From an uncultured Sulfurovum sp. (GTDB lineage: Bacteria > Campylobacterota > Campylobacteria > Campylobacterales > Sulfurovaceae), in assembly GCA_913055205.1 (NCBI GenBank), contig CAJXJN010000001.1, positions 1-64,000 on the forward strand: 64,000 nucleotides of DNA, in the 5' to 3' direction. The notes beneath the pieces are model-generated. The model had not been told where the DNA came from. It was given only the letters and a program-made list of their open reading frames with translations, and searched no databases. The number at the start of each line of letters is the position of its first letter. Position 1 is the first letter of the stretch. The position numbers and the translations under genes were made by a program. Positions 44,610 through 53,335 of the stretch are shown in pieces.

Positions 44610-44661
44610 GTAGGGGCGCACTCCTGTGTGCTCCCGGACAGGCACAGGGGTCTGTCCCTAC
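44610..44661. repeat. REP-like inverted pair between rnc and rnhA
   Basis: The left arm is GTAG (44610-44613) plus a GGGCGCAC/GTGTGCTCCC hairpin. The right arm is GGACAG/CTGTCC ending CTAC (44658-44661). The conserved tetranucleotide of the right arm contains the rnhA stop codon (TAG, minus strand 44660-44658). Confidence 0.75.
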
Positions 44662-45113
44662 AGAGTCATTTTGATTCGTTCGGCTTCATTACGGGCCAAC
44701 TCATCACAGCGTTCGTTTTCCGGGTGTCCATTATGCCCACGTACCCAGGTACCATGTACATGATGTGGAGCAGCAGCTTCAAGGTAGGCTTTCCAGAGAT
44801 CCACATTTTTTACTTTTGCAAAGTTTTTTTTCACCCATCCCTCCAGCCATTCATTGATCGCTTTGACGACATAGGCGCTGTCGGAAATGACTTCTACATC
44901 ACAGGGTTCCTTGAGCAGTTTCAGCCCCTCAATGACCCCTTGAAGTTCCATGCGGTTGTTTGTTGTATGGGCATCTCCGCCAAAGTACTCTTTGCGGTTT
45001 CCTTTAAATTCCAGTATACCGGCATAGCCTCCGGGTCCGGGGTTGCCGAGACTGGAGCCGTCAGAGTAGAGAGTAATCTGTTTTCGGGCTTGATTTTGCA
45101 ATTTTTTCCTCAA
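44658..45113 (-). CDS. rnhA: Ribonuclease HI
   Basis: The 151-residue enzyme has catalytic residues in YSDGSSLGNPG, NNRMELQG, ISDSAYVV and GHNGHPENERCDELA. It overlaps the LapB-like gene by 53 nt if its first ATG is used; a later start would remove only the non-conserved N-terminal MRKKLQNQARKQ region. Its stop codon lies in a REP-like element. Confidence 0.95.
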   Translation of the reverse strand: MRKKLQNQARKQITLYSDGSSLGNPGPGGYAGILEFKGNRKEYFGGDAHTTNNRMELQGVIEGLKLLKEPCDVEVISDSAYVVKAINEWLEGWVKKNFAKVKNVDLWKAYLEAAAPHHVHGTWVRGHNGHPENERCDELARNEAERIKMTL

Positions 45114-46104
45114 CTTCTACAGAGTTTATCGCCATACAATTCGGACATCGTTTAAAGGAGACAGGGAAACTCTGTTTACATTTTTTACACAGGTATGAAA
45201 AAAGCAAATCTCCTTGCTCAAATCCACTTTGTTTTGCAGTGGCTAACATGTCAAGACTAAAGATACCGCTTTGAACAACCGGTTCTTGTAAATATCCTTT
45301 GGCATAGTAGAGTGTGCTTAGTTGTGTATTGGATGTGATTATATCTAAATCGAGTTGTGAATTTGGTAAGAACCAAAGGATATCTATCACCTCTTTAAGG
45401 CGTTCGGGATCAATGGTGTTCCATGCTACTTTGGTATCCAGTTTCAGCATCGCACTCACAATTTCTCTATAGAGTTTAGGTTCTTCTTTCAAGATATTTT
45501 TGAGTTTTTCCAATTTTTCTTCTGCAGAGATCATCTTGTTTACTCTTATTTCGGAGAGTTCGAGGAATTTTGTAAGGGTATGTGTGTCTTCTCCAAGCAT
45601 CTCTAATGGTTCTATGATCTCTTTTGCTTTATCGTATTTATGCATCACTTCATATACGATACCCAGTTCATAAAGCACTTGTACATTACGAGGTCTTTTA
45701 CGTAAGATTTCTGTATAGATGGATCTGGCACGTTCTAAAAATCCTGCATGTAAATAGGTATTCCCCAGTCTTTCCATAAGCTCTAATTTTGCAAGATCAT
45801 CAGAGATGTTTTTAATGATATAGAGATAGATATTGATAGATTTATGATATTCCCCTGAATTCTCAAAAGCTTTTGCAAGTAATGTGAGTGGTTTGAACAT
45901 ATGGGGTTCAAAGGGCATATCCCCTGTATCAAGAGCACACTCGGAACTGTCAAATTTTTCTAGAAATTTAAGAAGGTTCCCCCTCTCTTTTTGTTGTCTG
46001 TAAAGTCCCCAGGCATAGGTAACAACGGCAATGATTAAAGAGATGATTACAATTAACAAAATGCTAAAAAGCGGATCATTGTAAGCAGGTAAGATATTTT
46101 CCAA
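45061..46104 (-). CDS. LapB-like TPR protein with C-terminal zinc ribbon
   Basis: One N-terminal membrane helix (LFSILLIVIISLIIAVVTYA) is followed by TPR-type helices and a C-terminal rubredoxin-like ribbon (CKKCKQSF ... CPNC). This is the architecture of LapB/YciM, which controls LPS synthesis through LpxC and FtsH. The frame is open further upstream to an ATG at 46197, but that part lies in a dispersed palindrome. I choose the TTG at 46104 behind AAAGGGAA, giving 347 residues. Confidence 0.75.
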   Translation of the reverse strand: MENILPAYNDPLFSILLIVIISLIIAVVTYAWGLYRQQKERGNLLKFLEKFDSSECALDTGDMPFEPHMFKPLTLLAKAFENSGEYHKSINIYLYIIKNISDDLAKLELMERLGNTYLHAGFLERARSIYTEILRKRPRNVQVLYELGIVYEVMHKYDKAKEIIEPLEMLGEDTHTLTKFLELSEIRVNKMISAEEKLEKLKNILKEEPKLYREIVSAMLKLDTKVAWNTIDPERLKEVIDILWFLPNSQLDLDIITSNTQLSTLYYAKGYLQEPVVQSGIFSLDMLATAKQSGFEQGDLLFSYLCKKCKQSFPVSFKRCPNCMAINSVEVEEKIAKSSPKTDYSLL

Positions 46105-46126
46105 ATTTTCCCTTTGTATGATATGC

Positions 46127-46212
46127 TCGTCATTCTCAGGCTTGATCCGGAAATCTACAAGCCTGATTAAACTGCAAACTATGGATCCCCGTATCAAGAA
46201 CGAGGATGACGA
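46127..46212. repeat. 86-nt dispersed palindrome (CGTCATTCTC type)
   Basis: The ends TCGTCATTCTC and GAGGATGACGA are inverted repeats with 10 of 11 matches, and the pairing continues with interruptions through CTTGATCCGG/CCGTATCAAG (19 of 24 overall). This type of element is known as a dispersed repeat in many genomes. It occupies the gap between the divergent LapB-like and dnaG genes. Confidence 0.7.
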
Positions 46213-46247
46213 ATGTATAAAGTTGTCTTAGATTATATCAAATTAGA

Positions 46248-46260
46248 TATAATGTTGAAA
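46248..46260 (+). promoter_or_regulatory. Promoter giving a leaderless dnaG mRNA
   Basis: TATAAT (46248-46253) ends 6 nt before the dnaG ATG (46260). No ribosome site is present, so the transcript would start at the AUG. Upstream lies only the palindrome and a divergent gene. Confidence 0.55.
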
Positions 46261-47915
46261 TGATAGATAACGCCTCGATAGAATCTCTAAAAAACAGCAT
46301 TGATATTGTAGATGTAATCGGCAGCTTTATAGAACTGCGTAAAGCAGGTGCGAACTATAAAGCGAACTGTCCGTTTCACGGAGAGAAAACCCCCTCTTTT
46401 GTTGTAAGCCCAAGTAAGCAGATATATCACTGCTTTGGCTGCGGTGTAGGGGGTGACAGTATCAAGTTTGTGATGGAACTTGAGAAACTCTCTTATCCTG
46501 AAGCTATAGAAAAACTTGCTTCCATGTATAATTTTTCTTTAAATTATACGAAAGGCAGTAGTGATTATAGTGATGCAAAGCATGTGCTTGAAGCCATTCA
46601 AAAATGGTATGTAAAAAATCTTGATCAAAATCAAACAGCCAAAAAATATCTTTTAGACAGAGGTGTCAGTGTCAGTTCCATCGAGCGGTTTGGCATAGGG
46701 TATGTACCTGATAGTGCTTCGGTCATACATTTTTTAAATGCTGCACTTTTGCCTTTACCTAAAGCAATGGATGCAGGGGTCATCGCTAAAGGGGAGCGTG
46801 GGGAGTTTTACGCACGTCTGGTAGAGCGTATCACCTTTCCTATTTTCTCTGCAAATGGTGCTGCGGTAGGGTTTGGGGGCCGTACTATTACTAATCACCC
46901 TGCCAAGTACATCAACTCACCTCAAACAAAATTCTTTAACAAGTCACGTTTGCTCTATGGTTATGATCTGGCAAAAGAGAGTATTTATAAAAACAAAAAG
47001 CTTATTGTCTGTGAGGGCTACCTGGATGTCGTGATGTTCCATCAGGCAGGATTTACAGAAGCAGTTGCCACACTGGGTACAGCTTTGACCTCTGAACATC
47101 TGCCTCTTCTTCGCAAGGGGGATCCCAAGATCATTTTAGCTTATGATGGCGACAAGGCAGGAGTAACTGCAGCACTTAAAGCTTCACAAATGTTGAGTGT
47201 TGCAGGTTTTGATGGTGGCGTTGTCCTTTTCCCTGATGGACAGGATCCTGCTGATCTCATAGCCAGAGGAGAGAGTGAATCCGTAGCAAAACTTCTTCGT
47301 GAAGCGAAACCTCTCATTCCTTTTGTGCTGGAGCAAATCATCTATGCATATGATCTGAACGATCCAAGAGCTAAAGAGGCAGCCTTTGGAGCGGCCAAAC
47401 AGTTTTTGGAAGGCTTAAGCCAGATCATAAAAGATGCATATATTCCTATGGCTGCTACACTTCTGGGAGTGGCACCTGCACTTTTTGGGAGGCAGACACA
47501 ACCCCGAAGAGCAAAAGAGCGTTTTAGCCAAAAAAGAGATGATGTGGCACAGTTAAGTATCCTCAAAACACTGTTGGAAAAGCCAAATCTCATAGATAAC
47601 GTGCTTGATGTAATAGATATCAATATGTTTGGCGGTTATGCTTCTCTTTTTTCTGCATTGATCAACGGAGAAAAAGAGCATCCACATCTTATGGGTTTAG
47701 CGGTAGATGAAAGTTTACAGGTGATGAATGAAAAAGAACTGCAGGATGTGTTGCGTAATTTTCTCATCAAACATTATGATATGAAACTTAAACATATCGT
47801 AGCAGATACAAATATACCTTTTGCAAAAAAAAGTTTTTTGATACGTAAAATAAAAACAGATATAATTCCAAGACTGAAACGAGGAGAATTAGTAGCTTAT
47901 GAAATAAACTGCTAA
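46260..47915 (+). CDS. dnaG: DNA primase
   Basis: The 551-residue primase has the zinc-binding domain (CPFHGEKTPSF ... CFGCG), the TOPRIM domain (VCEGYLDVVMFHQAG, LAYDGDKAG) and a short C-terminal helicase-interaction domain. The start at 46260 is confirmed by the conserved N-terminus NSIDIVDVIGSFIELRKAG. It is divergent from the LapB-like gene. Confidence 0.97.
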   Translation: MIDNASIESLKNSIDIVDVIGSFIELRKAGANYKANCPFHGEKTPSFVVSPSKQIYHCFGCGVGGDSIKFVMELEKLSYPEAIEKLASMYNFSLNYTKGSSDYSDAKHVLEAIQKWYVKNLDQNQTAKKYLLDRGVSVSSIERFGIGYVPDSASVIHFLNAALLPLPKAMDAGVIAKGERGEFYARLVERITFPIFSANGAAVGFGGRTITNHPAKYINSPQTKFFNKSRLLYGYDLAKESIYKNKKLIVCEGYLDVVMFHQAGFTEAVATLGTALTSEHLPLLRKGDPKIILAYDGDKAGVTAALKASQMLSVAGFDGGVVLFPDGQDPADLIARGESESVAKLLREAKPLIPFVLEQIIYAYDLNDPRAKEAAFGAAKQFLEGLSQIIKDAYIPMAATLLGVAPALFGRQTQPRRAKERFSQKRDDVAQLSILKTLLEKPNLIDNVLDVIDINMFGGYASLFSALINGEKEHPHLMGLAVDESLQVMNEKELQDVLRNFLIKHYDMKLKHIVADTNIPFAKKSFLIRKIKTDIIPRLKRGELVAYEINC

Positions 47916-47953
47916 TTCATACAAATCAATAGAGAATAATTCAAGGAAAAACA

Positions 47954-48235
47954 ATGGCAACAGCAAGTGCAAGACATATCCTGGTAAATGATGAAGCGTT
48001 CTGTAAAGAACTTAAAGAGAAGATCAACTCAGGTGAAATCAGTTTTGAAGAAGCAGCAAGAGATCATTCCACATGTCCATCAGGGGTAAAAGGTGGAGCG
48101 TTGGGAACATTTGGTCAAGGTCAGATGGTACCAGAGTTTGATAAAGTGGTATTTAATGATGAAGTAGGTGTAGTACATGGACCGGTAAAAACTCAGTTTG
48201 GTTACCACCTTCTTGAAATAACAGAGCGTTCATAG
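47954..48235 (+). CDS. Parvulin-type peptidyl-prolyl isomerase
   Basis: The 93-residue single PpiC domain has SARHILVNDE, the CPSGVKGGALGTFGQGQMVP core and TQFGYHLLEI end. There is no signal peptide, so it is probably cytoplasmic. AAGGAAAAAC precedes the start. Confidence 0.94.
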   Translation: MATASARHILVNDEAFCKELKEKINSGEISFEEAARDHSTCPSGVKGGALGTFGQGQMVPEFDKVVFNDEVGVVHGPVKTQFGYHLLEITERS

Positions 48236-48242
48236 TTACCTG

Positions 48243-48264
48243 AGGTAGGTTTAACCTACCTTTT
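48243..48264 (+). terminator. Rho-independent terminator after the parvulin gene
   Basis: AGGTAGGT/ACCTACCT stem with TTA loop followed by TTTT. Confidence 0.8.
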
Positions 48265-48289
48265 GGTAAAATACTTTTTATTATCTTTT

Positions 48290-48365
48290 GGGGCATTAGC
48301 TCAGCTGGGAGAGCGCTTCGCTGGCAGCGAAGAGGTCATCGGTTCGATCCCGTTATGCTCCACCA
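48290..48365 (+). tRNA. tRNA-Ala (GGC)
   Basis: The 76-nt cloverleaf has acceptor GGGGCAT/ATGCTCC, anticodon stem CTTCG/CGAAG with loop CTGGCAG (anticodon GGC), T-loop GGTTCGATCC, and an encoded CCA. TATTAT at 48279-48284 is a likely -10 box. Confidence 0.95.
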
Positions 48366-48779
48366 ATCCCCAATCTAAACCAATTCAACTTAATCTATCT
48401 AAACCCCTTAAATACGAGCTTTAAAGCATATTTACAGTCTAGTCTAATCTAAATATATGGTAGTCAGATAGAATGGATGAAATATTTTATTTTAGAGATG
48501 CTATATACGCTTTTGCATCTTTTAGATTCGCCAATTTCAACAATAAGCGCAATTTTTCAAACTGGCTTATGAAAGATAGAGTTAATTGGAAATCGGTTAA
48601 TTTTTTCACTGGAAAAGAAGGAAAATACATGCGATATCAACAACCGTTCATCCTAAAAGAAAGATACCATATTTCATCTTTAATAAAGAGAGGGTACAGG
48701 TATTATGTATAGAGGCCAAGACTCTTTTGTTAAATGCTTATTATAAAAAAATCTGATAGTTTTTTGAAGAAAGTAAAGT
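48366..48779. other. Intergenic region between tRNA genes
   Basis: There is only one frame of note (48473-48712, 79 residues, starting MDEIFYFRDAIYAFASFRFA). It has no ribosome site and no recognisable family, and is rich in aromatic residues. I see no integrase, no repeat of the tRNA-Ala 3' end, and no other structure. Confidence 0.4.
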
Positions 48780-48854
48780 TGGTGACCCCTAGGAGACTCG
48801 AACTCCTGTAACATGGATGAAAACCATGGATCCTAACCGCTAGACGAAGGGGCC
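48780..48854 (-). tRNA. tRNA-Glu (TTC), copy 1
   Basis: On the minus strand the 75-nt gene has acceptor GGCCCCT/AGGGGTC, anticodon stem CATGG/CCATG with loop TTTTCAT (anticodon TTC) and encoded CCA. It is identical to the copy at 48900 and downstream of it on the same strand. Confidence 0.95.
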
Positions 48855-48899
48855 AACAAGAATTACCTAAAGACAGGTAAAAGATAAAACAAGTTAAAA

Positions 48900-48974
48900 T
48901 GGTGACCCCTAGGAGACTCGAACTCCTGTAACATGGATGAAAACCATGGATCCTAACCGCTAGACGAAGGGGCC
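48900..48974 (-). tRNA. tRNA-Glu (TTC), copy 2
   Basis: Identical in all 75 nt to the copy at 48780, at a 120-bp interval. This upstream copy carries the promoter (TATAAT, minus strand 49000-48995), and the pair is probably co-transcribed. Confidence 0.95.
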
Positions 48975-49063
48975 ATTCACAACTTGTGGACGGCATTATA
49001 TAACTAGGTTACTTAAAAAACTCTTAAACGATATAGATTTAAGTAAAAATAAGGAATTTTTTT

Positions 49064-49552
49064 TTGAAAATCAGAACTATTATACTTATACTGATGGGAC
49101 TATTAGTTCTAAATGCATGTGTACAAAAACAATATATTAAACAAAACAGTGCTTTGATAGTATTCAAAACACCTACCTTCAGGTATGCAGATATGGGATT
49201 TGTGTATGAGAACAGTGATGAGGTAAAAGTAGAGATCTATGGAAGCGGACAGGCCTTGATGACGTTGATAATTTCACAAGAGAAAATCTGTATGAGTTTT
49301 TTAGCATGTATGGATAAAGAAGAATTCAACAAAAAAGTGTTAAGTCCTATGTACTCACATGATATTCTTGAAGAAATTTTCAGAGGCAATCCTATCTTTA
49401 AAGGTAAAGGATTGAAAAAAAATCGTAACGGCTTTACACAAAAAATAATAAATTCAGATAAATATAGCATAGATTACAGTGTTTTAAATAAGCAAATTAT
49501 ATTCCGTGATACAATCAACGATATATTAATCAAAGTGAAGAGGATAGAGTAG
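49064..49552 (+). CDS. Small lipoprotein of unknown function
   Basis: A TTG start after AAGGAA gives 162 residues with a lipoprotein signal peptide ending in the lipobox LNAC (cysteine near residue 19). The rest is soluble and charged. The gene ends against nfo without a gap (TAGATG), so it is co-transcribed. No functional motif is recognised. Confidence 0.75.
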   Translation: MKIRTIILILMGLLVLNACVQKQYIKQNSALIVFKTPTFRYADMGFVYENSDEVKVEIYGSGQALMTLIISQEKICMSFLACMDKEEFNKKVLSPMYSHDILEEIFRGNPIFKGKGLKKNRNGFTQKIINSDKYSIDYSVLNKQIIFRDTINDILIKVKRIE

Positions 49553-50443
49553 ATGAAATTTGTCGGTGCACATGTAAGTGCAAGCGGGGGAGTCGATAAT
49601 GCACCATTAAATGCTATGGCTATAGGGGCCAAAGCTTTTGCACTTTTTACTAAAAATCAAAGACAATGGGTGGCTAAACCATTGGAGACTAAAACGATCG
49701 ATGCTTTCCATAAAAATCTTGAAGCTTCAGGGATCCTGCCTAAGCATGTTTTGCCTCATGACTCTTACCTTATCAATCTTGGACACCCTGAAGTAGAAAA
49801 ACTGGAAAAGTCCAGAGATGCCTTTATAGATGAACTTGAAAGATGTCGTATATTGGGCTTGGATAAGCTGAATTTCCATCCAGGATCGCACTTGGTGAAG
49901 ATTCCCAAAAAAGATCCGGGGTATGATGAGAAATTGATGGAGGCAGAGTTGCATTGTTTGGATGTGATTGCAGAGTCTATGAATAGAGCTATAGATGCAA
50001 CGCAAGATTCAAATGTAAAGCTGGTTATTGAAAATACAGCAGGGCAGGGAAGCAACCTTGGATATAAGTTTGAACATCTTGGACACATCATTGATAAAAT
50101 AGAAGATAAAAGCAGAGTAGGTGTTTGTCTGGATACCTGTCATACATTTACAGCCGGGTATGACCTGAGAACGAGAGAAGCGTATGATGAGACAATGGAA
50201 GCTTTCGGGCGTATTGTGGGATTTGAGTACCTGATGGGAATGCATATCAATGACTCTAAGCCAAAACTAGGCTCAAGAGTAGACAGGCATGCCTCATTAG
50301 GTCAAGGGGAGATAGGTTGGGATGCCTTTAGATTTATTATGAATGACTCACGTATGGATGACATACCGCTTGTCTTGGAAACAATTGATGAGTCGATTTG
50401 GGCGGAGGAGATTAGGGCATTATATGCTTTGATTGAACAGTAA
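49553..50443 (+). CDS. nfo: Endonuclease IV
   Basis: The 296-residue AP endonuclease has zinc ligands in [61 protein letters not shown] (20 residues) and LETIDE. It cleaves at abasic sites in base excision repair. Confidence 0.97.
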   Translation: MKFVGAHVSASGGVDNAPLNAMAIGAKAFALFTKNQRQWVAKPLETKTIDAFHKNLEASGILPKHVLPHDSYLINLGHPEVEKLEKSRDAFIDELERCRILGLDKLNFHPGSHLVKIPKKDPGYDEKLMEAELHCLDVIAESMNRAIDATQDSNVKLVIENTAGQGSNLGYKFEHLGHIIDKIEDKSRVGVCLDTCHTFTAGYDLRTREAYDETMEAFGRIVGFEYLMGMHINDSKPKLGSRVDRHASLGQGEIGWDAFRFIMNDSRMDDIPLVLETIDESIWAEEIRALYALIEQ

Positions 50444-50465
50444 AATTAAAACAGAAGGAAGTAAA

Positions 50466-51665
50466 ATGAGTAAAATAATCAAAAGTTGTGTACTTAGTGT
50501 AGTAACAAGTTCTGTGGTGATGGCAGGGGGATACAAAATCCCGGAACAATCATTAAATTCTATGGCGCTGGGCGCAGCATATGTGGCACATACTACAGGG
50601 GCAGATACCGCGTATTACAACCCTGCCAATATGGCATTTATGGATGCGGATAAAAGTTATGTAGAAGGTGGTATAACATTGGCACACTTACCTTCTAATG
50701 TATATACATTGATACCCCCATATTCGGGAGAGTCAAACACAGAAGATATATTGATACCAAATATGCATTATGTCTCTAAACCTATAGGTGATTTCAGATG
50801 GGGTGTGAGTCTTACTGCACCGGGTGGTCTGACAAAAAAATGGGATACACTGTACCAAAAAGCATTTGCTGAAGAATTTACGCTTAAAGTTGTGGAGCTT
50901 AATCCAAGTATCTCATACAAAGTAGCAGATAATTTTAGTATTGGCGGAGGGCTGAGATTTATCTATAGTGAGGGTGTTATTAAAAATGATGCACTTGCTC
51001 TTGGTGCAACAAAGGTAGATATGGAAGGAGATACTTTTGAATTCGGTTACAATCTAGCTATGACATATAAACCGACTTCAGATATTAATCTTGCGGTAAC
51101 ATATCGTTCCAATATTGATCTTAATGAAGAAGGTACAGCAACACTTTCTGATAGTGACGGTATCATATATGATGGTGATGCAAGTGTATCTGTACCGCTT
51201 CCTGCAGCTTTAAATGTTGCAGTGAGTAAAACATGGAATAATACATTCACATTGGAATTTAATTATGAAAGAACCTATTGGTCTGCATATGAAACATTGA
51301 AATTTGAAGGGGTTCCTTTACCTGAAACAGATAAAAACTGGAAAGATACGAATACGTTTAGAGTAGGTGCAACCATGATAATGGATAAAATCACTATGAT
51401 GATGGGATTTGCGATCGATGAAACACCGGTACCGGAAGAGACACTTGGATTTGAACTTCCTGACAGTGATGCCACGATCTTCTCTATGGGATTCCGTTAT
51501 CAACAGACAGAGAATCTTTCATGGGGAGCTGCTTTCCTGTATGACAGCAAAGAGAGTAGATCTATAACGCCGGGGGTCAATCCTAATCCTGTCCTTGTAA
51601 ATGGGGGGAGTTTCCACGAAGGTGGAGCTTTCCTGACAACTCTAGGACTCTCTTACGAGTATTAA
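50466..51665 (+). CDS. OmpP1/FadL-family outer-membrane transporter
   Basis: The protein has 399 residues from the ATG at 50466, preceded by AGAAGGAAG. It has a signal peptide ending VVMAGG and the FadL-type N-terminus YKIPEQSLNSMALGAAYVAH with the NPANMAF motif. It is a 14-strand-like beta barrel ending in YEY. The family moves hydrophobic compounds such as fatty acids or hydrocarbons. The adjacent acyl-CoA synthetase (1 nt gap) supports fatty acid uptake. Confidence 0.92.
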   Translation: MSKIIKSCVLSVVTSSVVMAGGYKIPEQSLNSMALGAAYVAHTTGADTAYYNPANMAFMDADKSYVEGGITLAHLPSNVYTLIPPYSGESNTEDILIPNMHYVSKPIGDFRWGVSLTAPGGLTKKWDTLYQKAFAEEFTLKVVELNPSISYKVADNFSIGGGLRFIYSEGVIKNDALALGATKVDMEGDTFEFGYNLAMTYKPTSDINLAVTYRSNIDLNEEGTATLSDSDGIIYDGDASVSVPLPAALNVAVSKTWNNTFTLEFNYERTYWSAYETLKFEGVPLPETDKNWKDTNTFRVGATMIMDKITMMMGFAIDETPVPEETLGFELPDSDATIFSMGFRYQQTENLSWGAAFLYDSKESRSITPGVNPNPVLVNGGSFHEGGAFLTTLGLSYEY

Positions 51666-51666
51666 T

Positions 51667-53214
51667 ATGGATTATAAGTTTAACAACTTTTATGAACTCA
51701 TCACTTTTCAAGCTAAGAAGCGTAAATCAAAAGTTGCACTTTTAGTAGGTGATGAGAAGATTACCTATGGTCAAGTTTTAGAGAATGTAGATAAATTAGC
51801 TGGATTTTTAGCTGAAAAAGGTGTAAAAGAGGGTGATAAAATTGCACTTTTTTTACGAAATTCACCAGAGTTTATCTATACGGTTTTTGCTGCTTCCAAA
51901 CTGGGAGCCATTATAGTTCCTGTGAACACTTTTTTAAAAGAAGAAGAGCTTAGTTATATTTTGGAAGACAGTGGCAGTTCTGTATTGGTAGCATCTGCTA
52001 TACATGACAAAGTAGTGAACAGCAGTAAAGCAAGTAGAATTTGTCAGTTCATTTTATGGGAAGGTGATGTGTTAGTCGAAGGCGAGCAGCATCACTACTT
52101 TGAAGAGGCGTTCAAATCGGATATAACTGCAGAACATATACAAAGAGGACTTGAAGAGACAGCAGTCATTATCTATACTTCAGGGACTACAGGTAAACCT
52201 AAAGGGGCCATGCTAAGCAATAAAAATATACTTTCAAATGCAGATTCCGGAAGAAGAACTATTAATGTAAAAGCGAAAGATAGAGCCATAGTCTTTTTAC
52301 CTATGTTCCACTCTTTTACCTTTTCTATAGGTGTAATATTGCCGCTTTATGCCGGGGGGAGTATTGTCATTATAAAATCACTCAAACCTTTCTCAAATAT
52401 TTTTAAACAAGTGTTGACAAAACGTGTCACACTTTTCTTTGGGATTCCGGATGTATATAATGCTTTAGCTAAAGCAAAACTTCCATGGTACTTTATGTGG
52501 TTCAACAAAATTCGTGCTTTTATTTCAGGTGCTGCTGCTTTACAGCCGAAAACATTGGATGCGATGGCAAAGAAGTTTAAAAGAGCAACACTTTTAGAAG
52601 GATATGGATTGAGTGAAGCTTCTCCTGCTGTATGTATGAATACCTTCAAAAAACAGAAAGCAGGTTCTGTGGGAACAGCACTGTATAGCTATGAAATGAA
52701 AATCGTGGATGAAGATATGAAAGAGCTTCCACGCGGAGCTATAGGCGATATTATAGTCAAAGGTGACAATGTCATGCAAGGATACCTTAACCGTCCTGAA
52801 GCAACTGATGAGACGATTATAAATGGTTGGTTGCTCACAGGAGATATGGGTTATATGGATGATGAAGGTTTCTTGTTTATTGTGGATCGAAAAAAAGACT
52901 TGATTATTTCTAAGGGGATCAATATATATCCTAGAGAACTTGAAGAGGTGATCGATACCTTTGACGGTATATGTGCTTCTGCCGTGATCGGTATTGTCGA
53001 TGAGAAGAGTGGAGAGCTTCCTGTAGCTTATATAGAACTTGATGAGGATGTAGAGATCATAGATGAACATGCCCTCAAAAAGTATTTACGTGAACATCTT
53101 GCTAACTATAAAGTGCCAAAACATATTCATTTTATTGATGAGCTTCCTAAAAATGCTACAGGCAAAGTACTCAAGCGTGTGTTAAAAGACAGACTTAGAG
53201 AGGAAAAGCGTTAA
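51667..53214 (+). CDS. Long-chain fatty acid-CoA ligase (AMP-binding)
   Basis: The 515-residue adenylate-forming enzyme has the AMP-binding motif IYTSGTTGKPKGAMLSN, GYGLSEASPAVCMN, GDMGYMDDEGFLFIVDRKKD and the catalytic lysine in LPKNATGKVLKR. It probably activates fatty acids delivered by the FadL-type porin encoded just upstream. The chain length is not predictable. Confidence 0.93.
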   Translation: MDYKFNNFYELITFQAKKRKSKVALLVGDEKITYGQVLENVDKLAGFLAEKGVKEGDKIALFLRNSPEFIYTVFAASKLGAIIVPVNTFLKEEELSYILEDSGSSVLVASAIHDKVVNSSKASRICQFILWEGDVLVEGEQHHYFEEAFKSDITAEHIQRGLEETAVIIYTSGTTGKPKGAMLSNKNILSNADSGRRTINVKAKDRAIVFLPMFHSFTFSIGVILPLYAGGSIVIIKSLKPFSNIFKQVLTKRVTLFFGIPDVYNALAKAKLPWYFMWFNKIRAFISGAAALQPKTLDAMAKKFKRATLLEGYGLSEASPAVCMNTFKKQKAGSVGTALYSYEMKIVDEDMKELPRGAIGDIIVKGDNVMQGYLNRPEATDETIINGWLLTGDMGYMDDEGFLFIVDRKKDLIISKGINIYPRELEEVIDTFDGICASAVIGIVDEKSGELPVAYIELDEDVEIIDEHALKKYLREHLANYKVPKHIHFIDELPKNATGKVLKRVLKDRLREEKR

Positions 53215-53215
53215 G

Positions 53216-53240
53216 AAAACAACCATAGTTTGTTGTTTTT
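53216..53240 (+). terminator. Terminator after the acyl-CoA ligase gene
   Basis: AAAACAAC (53216-53223) pairs with GTTGTTTT (53232-53239), followed by T. The modular repeat element begins immediately after. Confidence 0.65.
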
Positions 53241-53325
53241 GGCTTTGAATCCGAAATGCTACCCTGACCGAAGGGAGAAAATCCCCTTGGGTACGGAACG
53301 AAGAGAAGCCATGCAGGCAGATTGG
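53237..53325. repeat. Modular intergenic repeat, long form
   Basis: Starts TTTTGGCTTTGAATCCGAA and ends CGGAACGAAG...AGCC...GCAGGCAG. GGCTT/AAGCC and TACCC/GGGTA can pair. The same boundary blocks recur at 63935-63991 after nuoD, but with only five bases between them. Confidence 0.6.
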
Positions 53326-53335
53326 AAGTGATACT

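Noticed and set aside
48473-48712. 79-residue open frame between tRNA genes
   Set aside because: No ribosome site, no family, aromatic-rich composition. Not enough to call a gene.
48290-48779. tRNA-Ala as the attachment site of an integrated element
   Set aside because: No integrase and no repeat of the tRNA 3' end is found downstream within the window.
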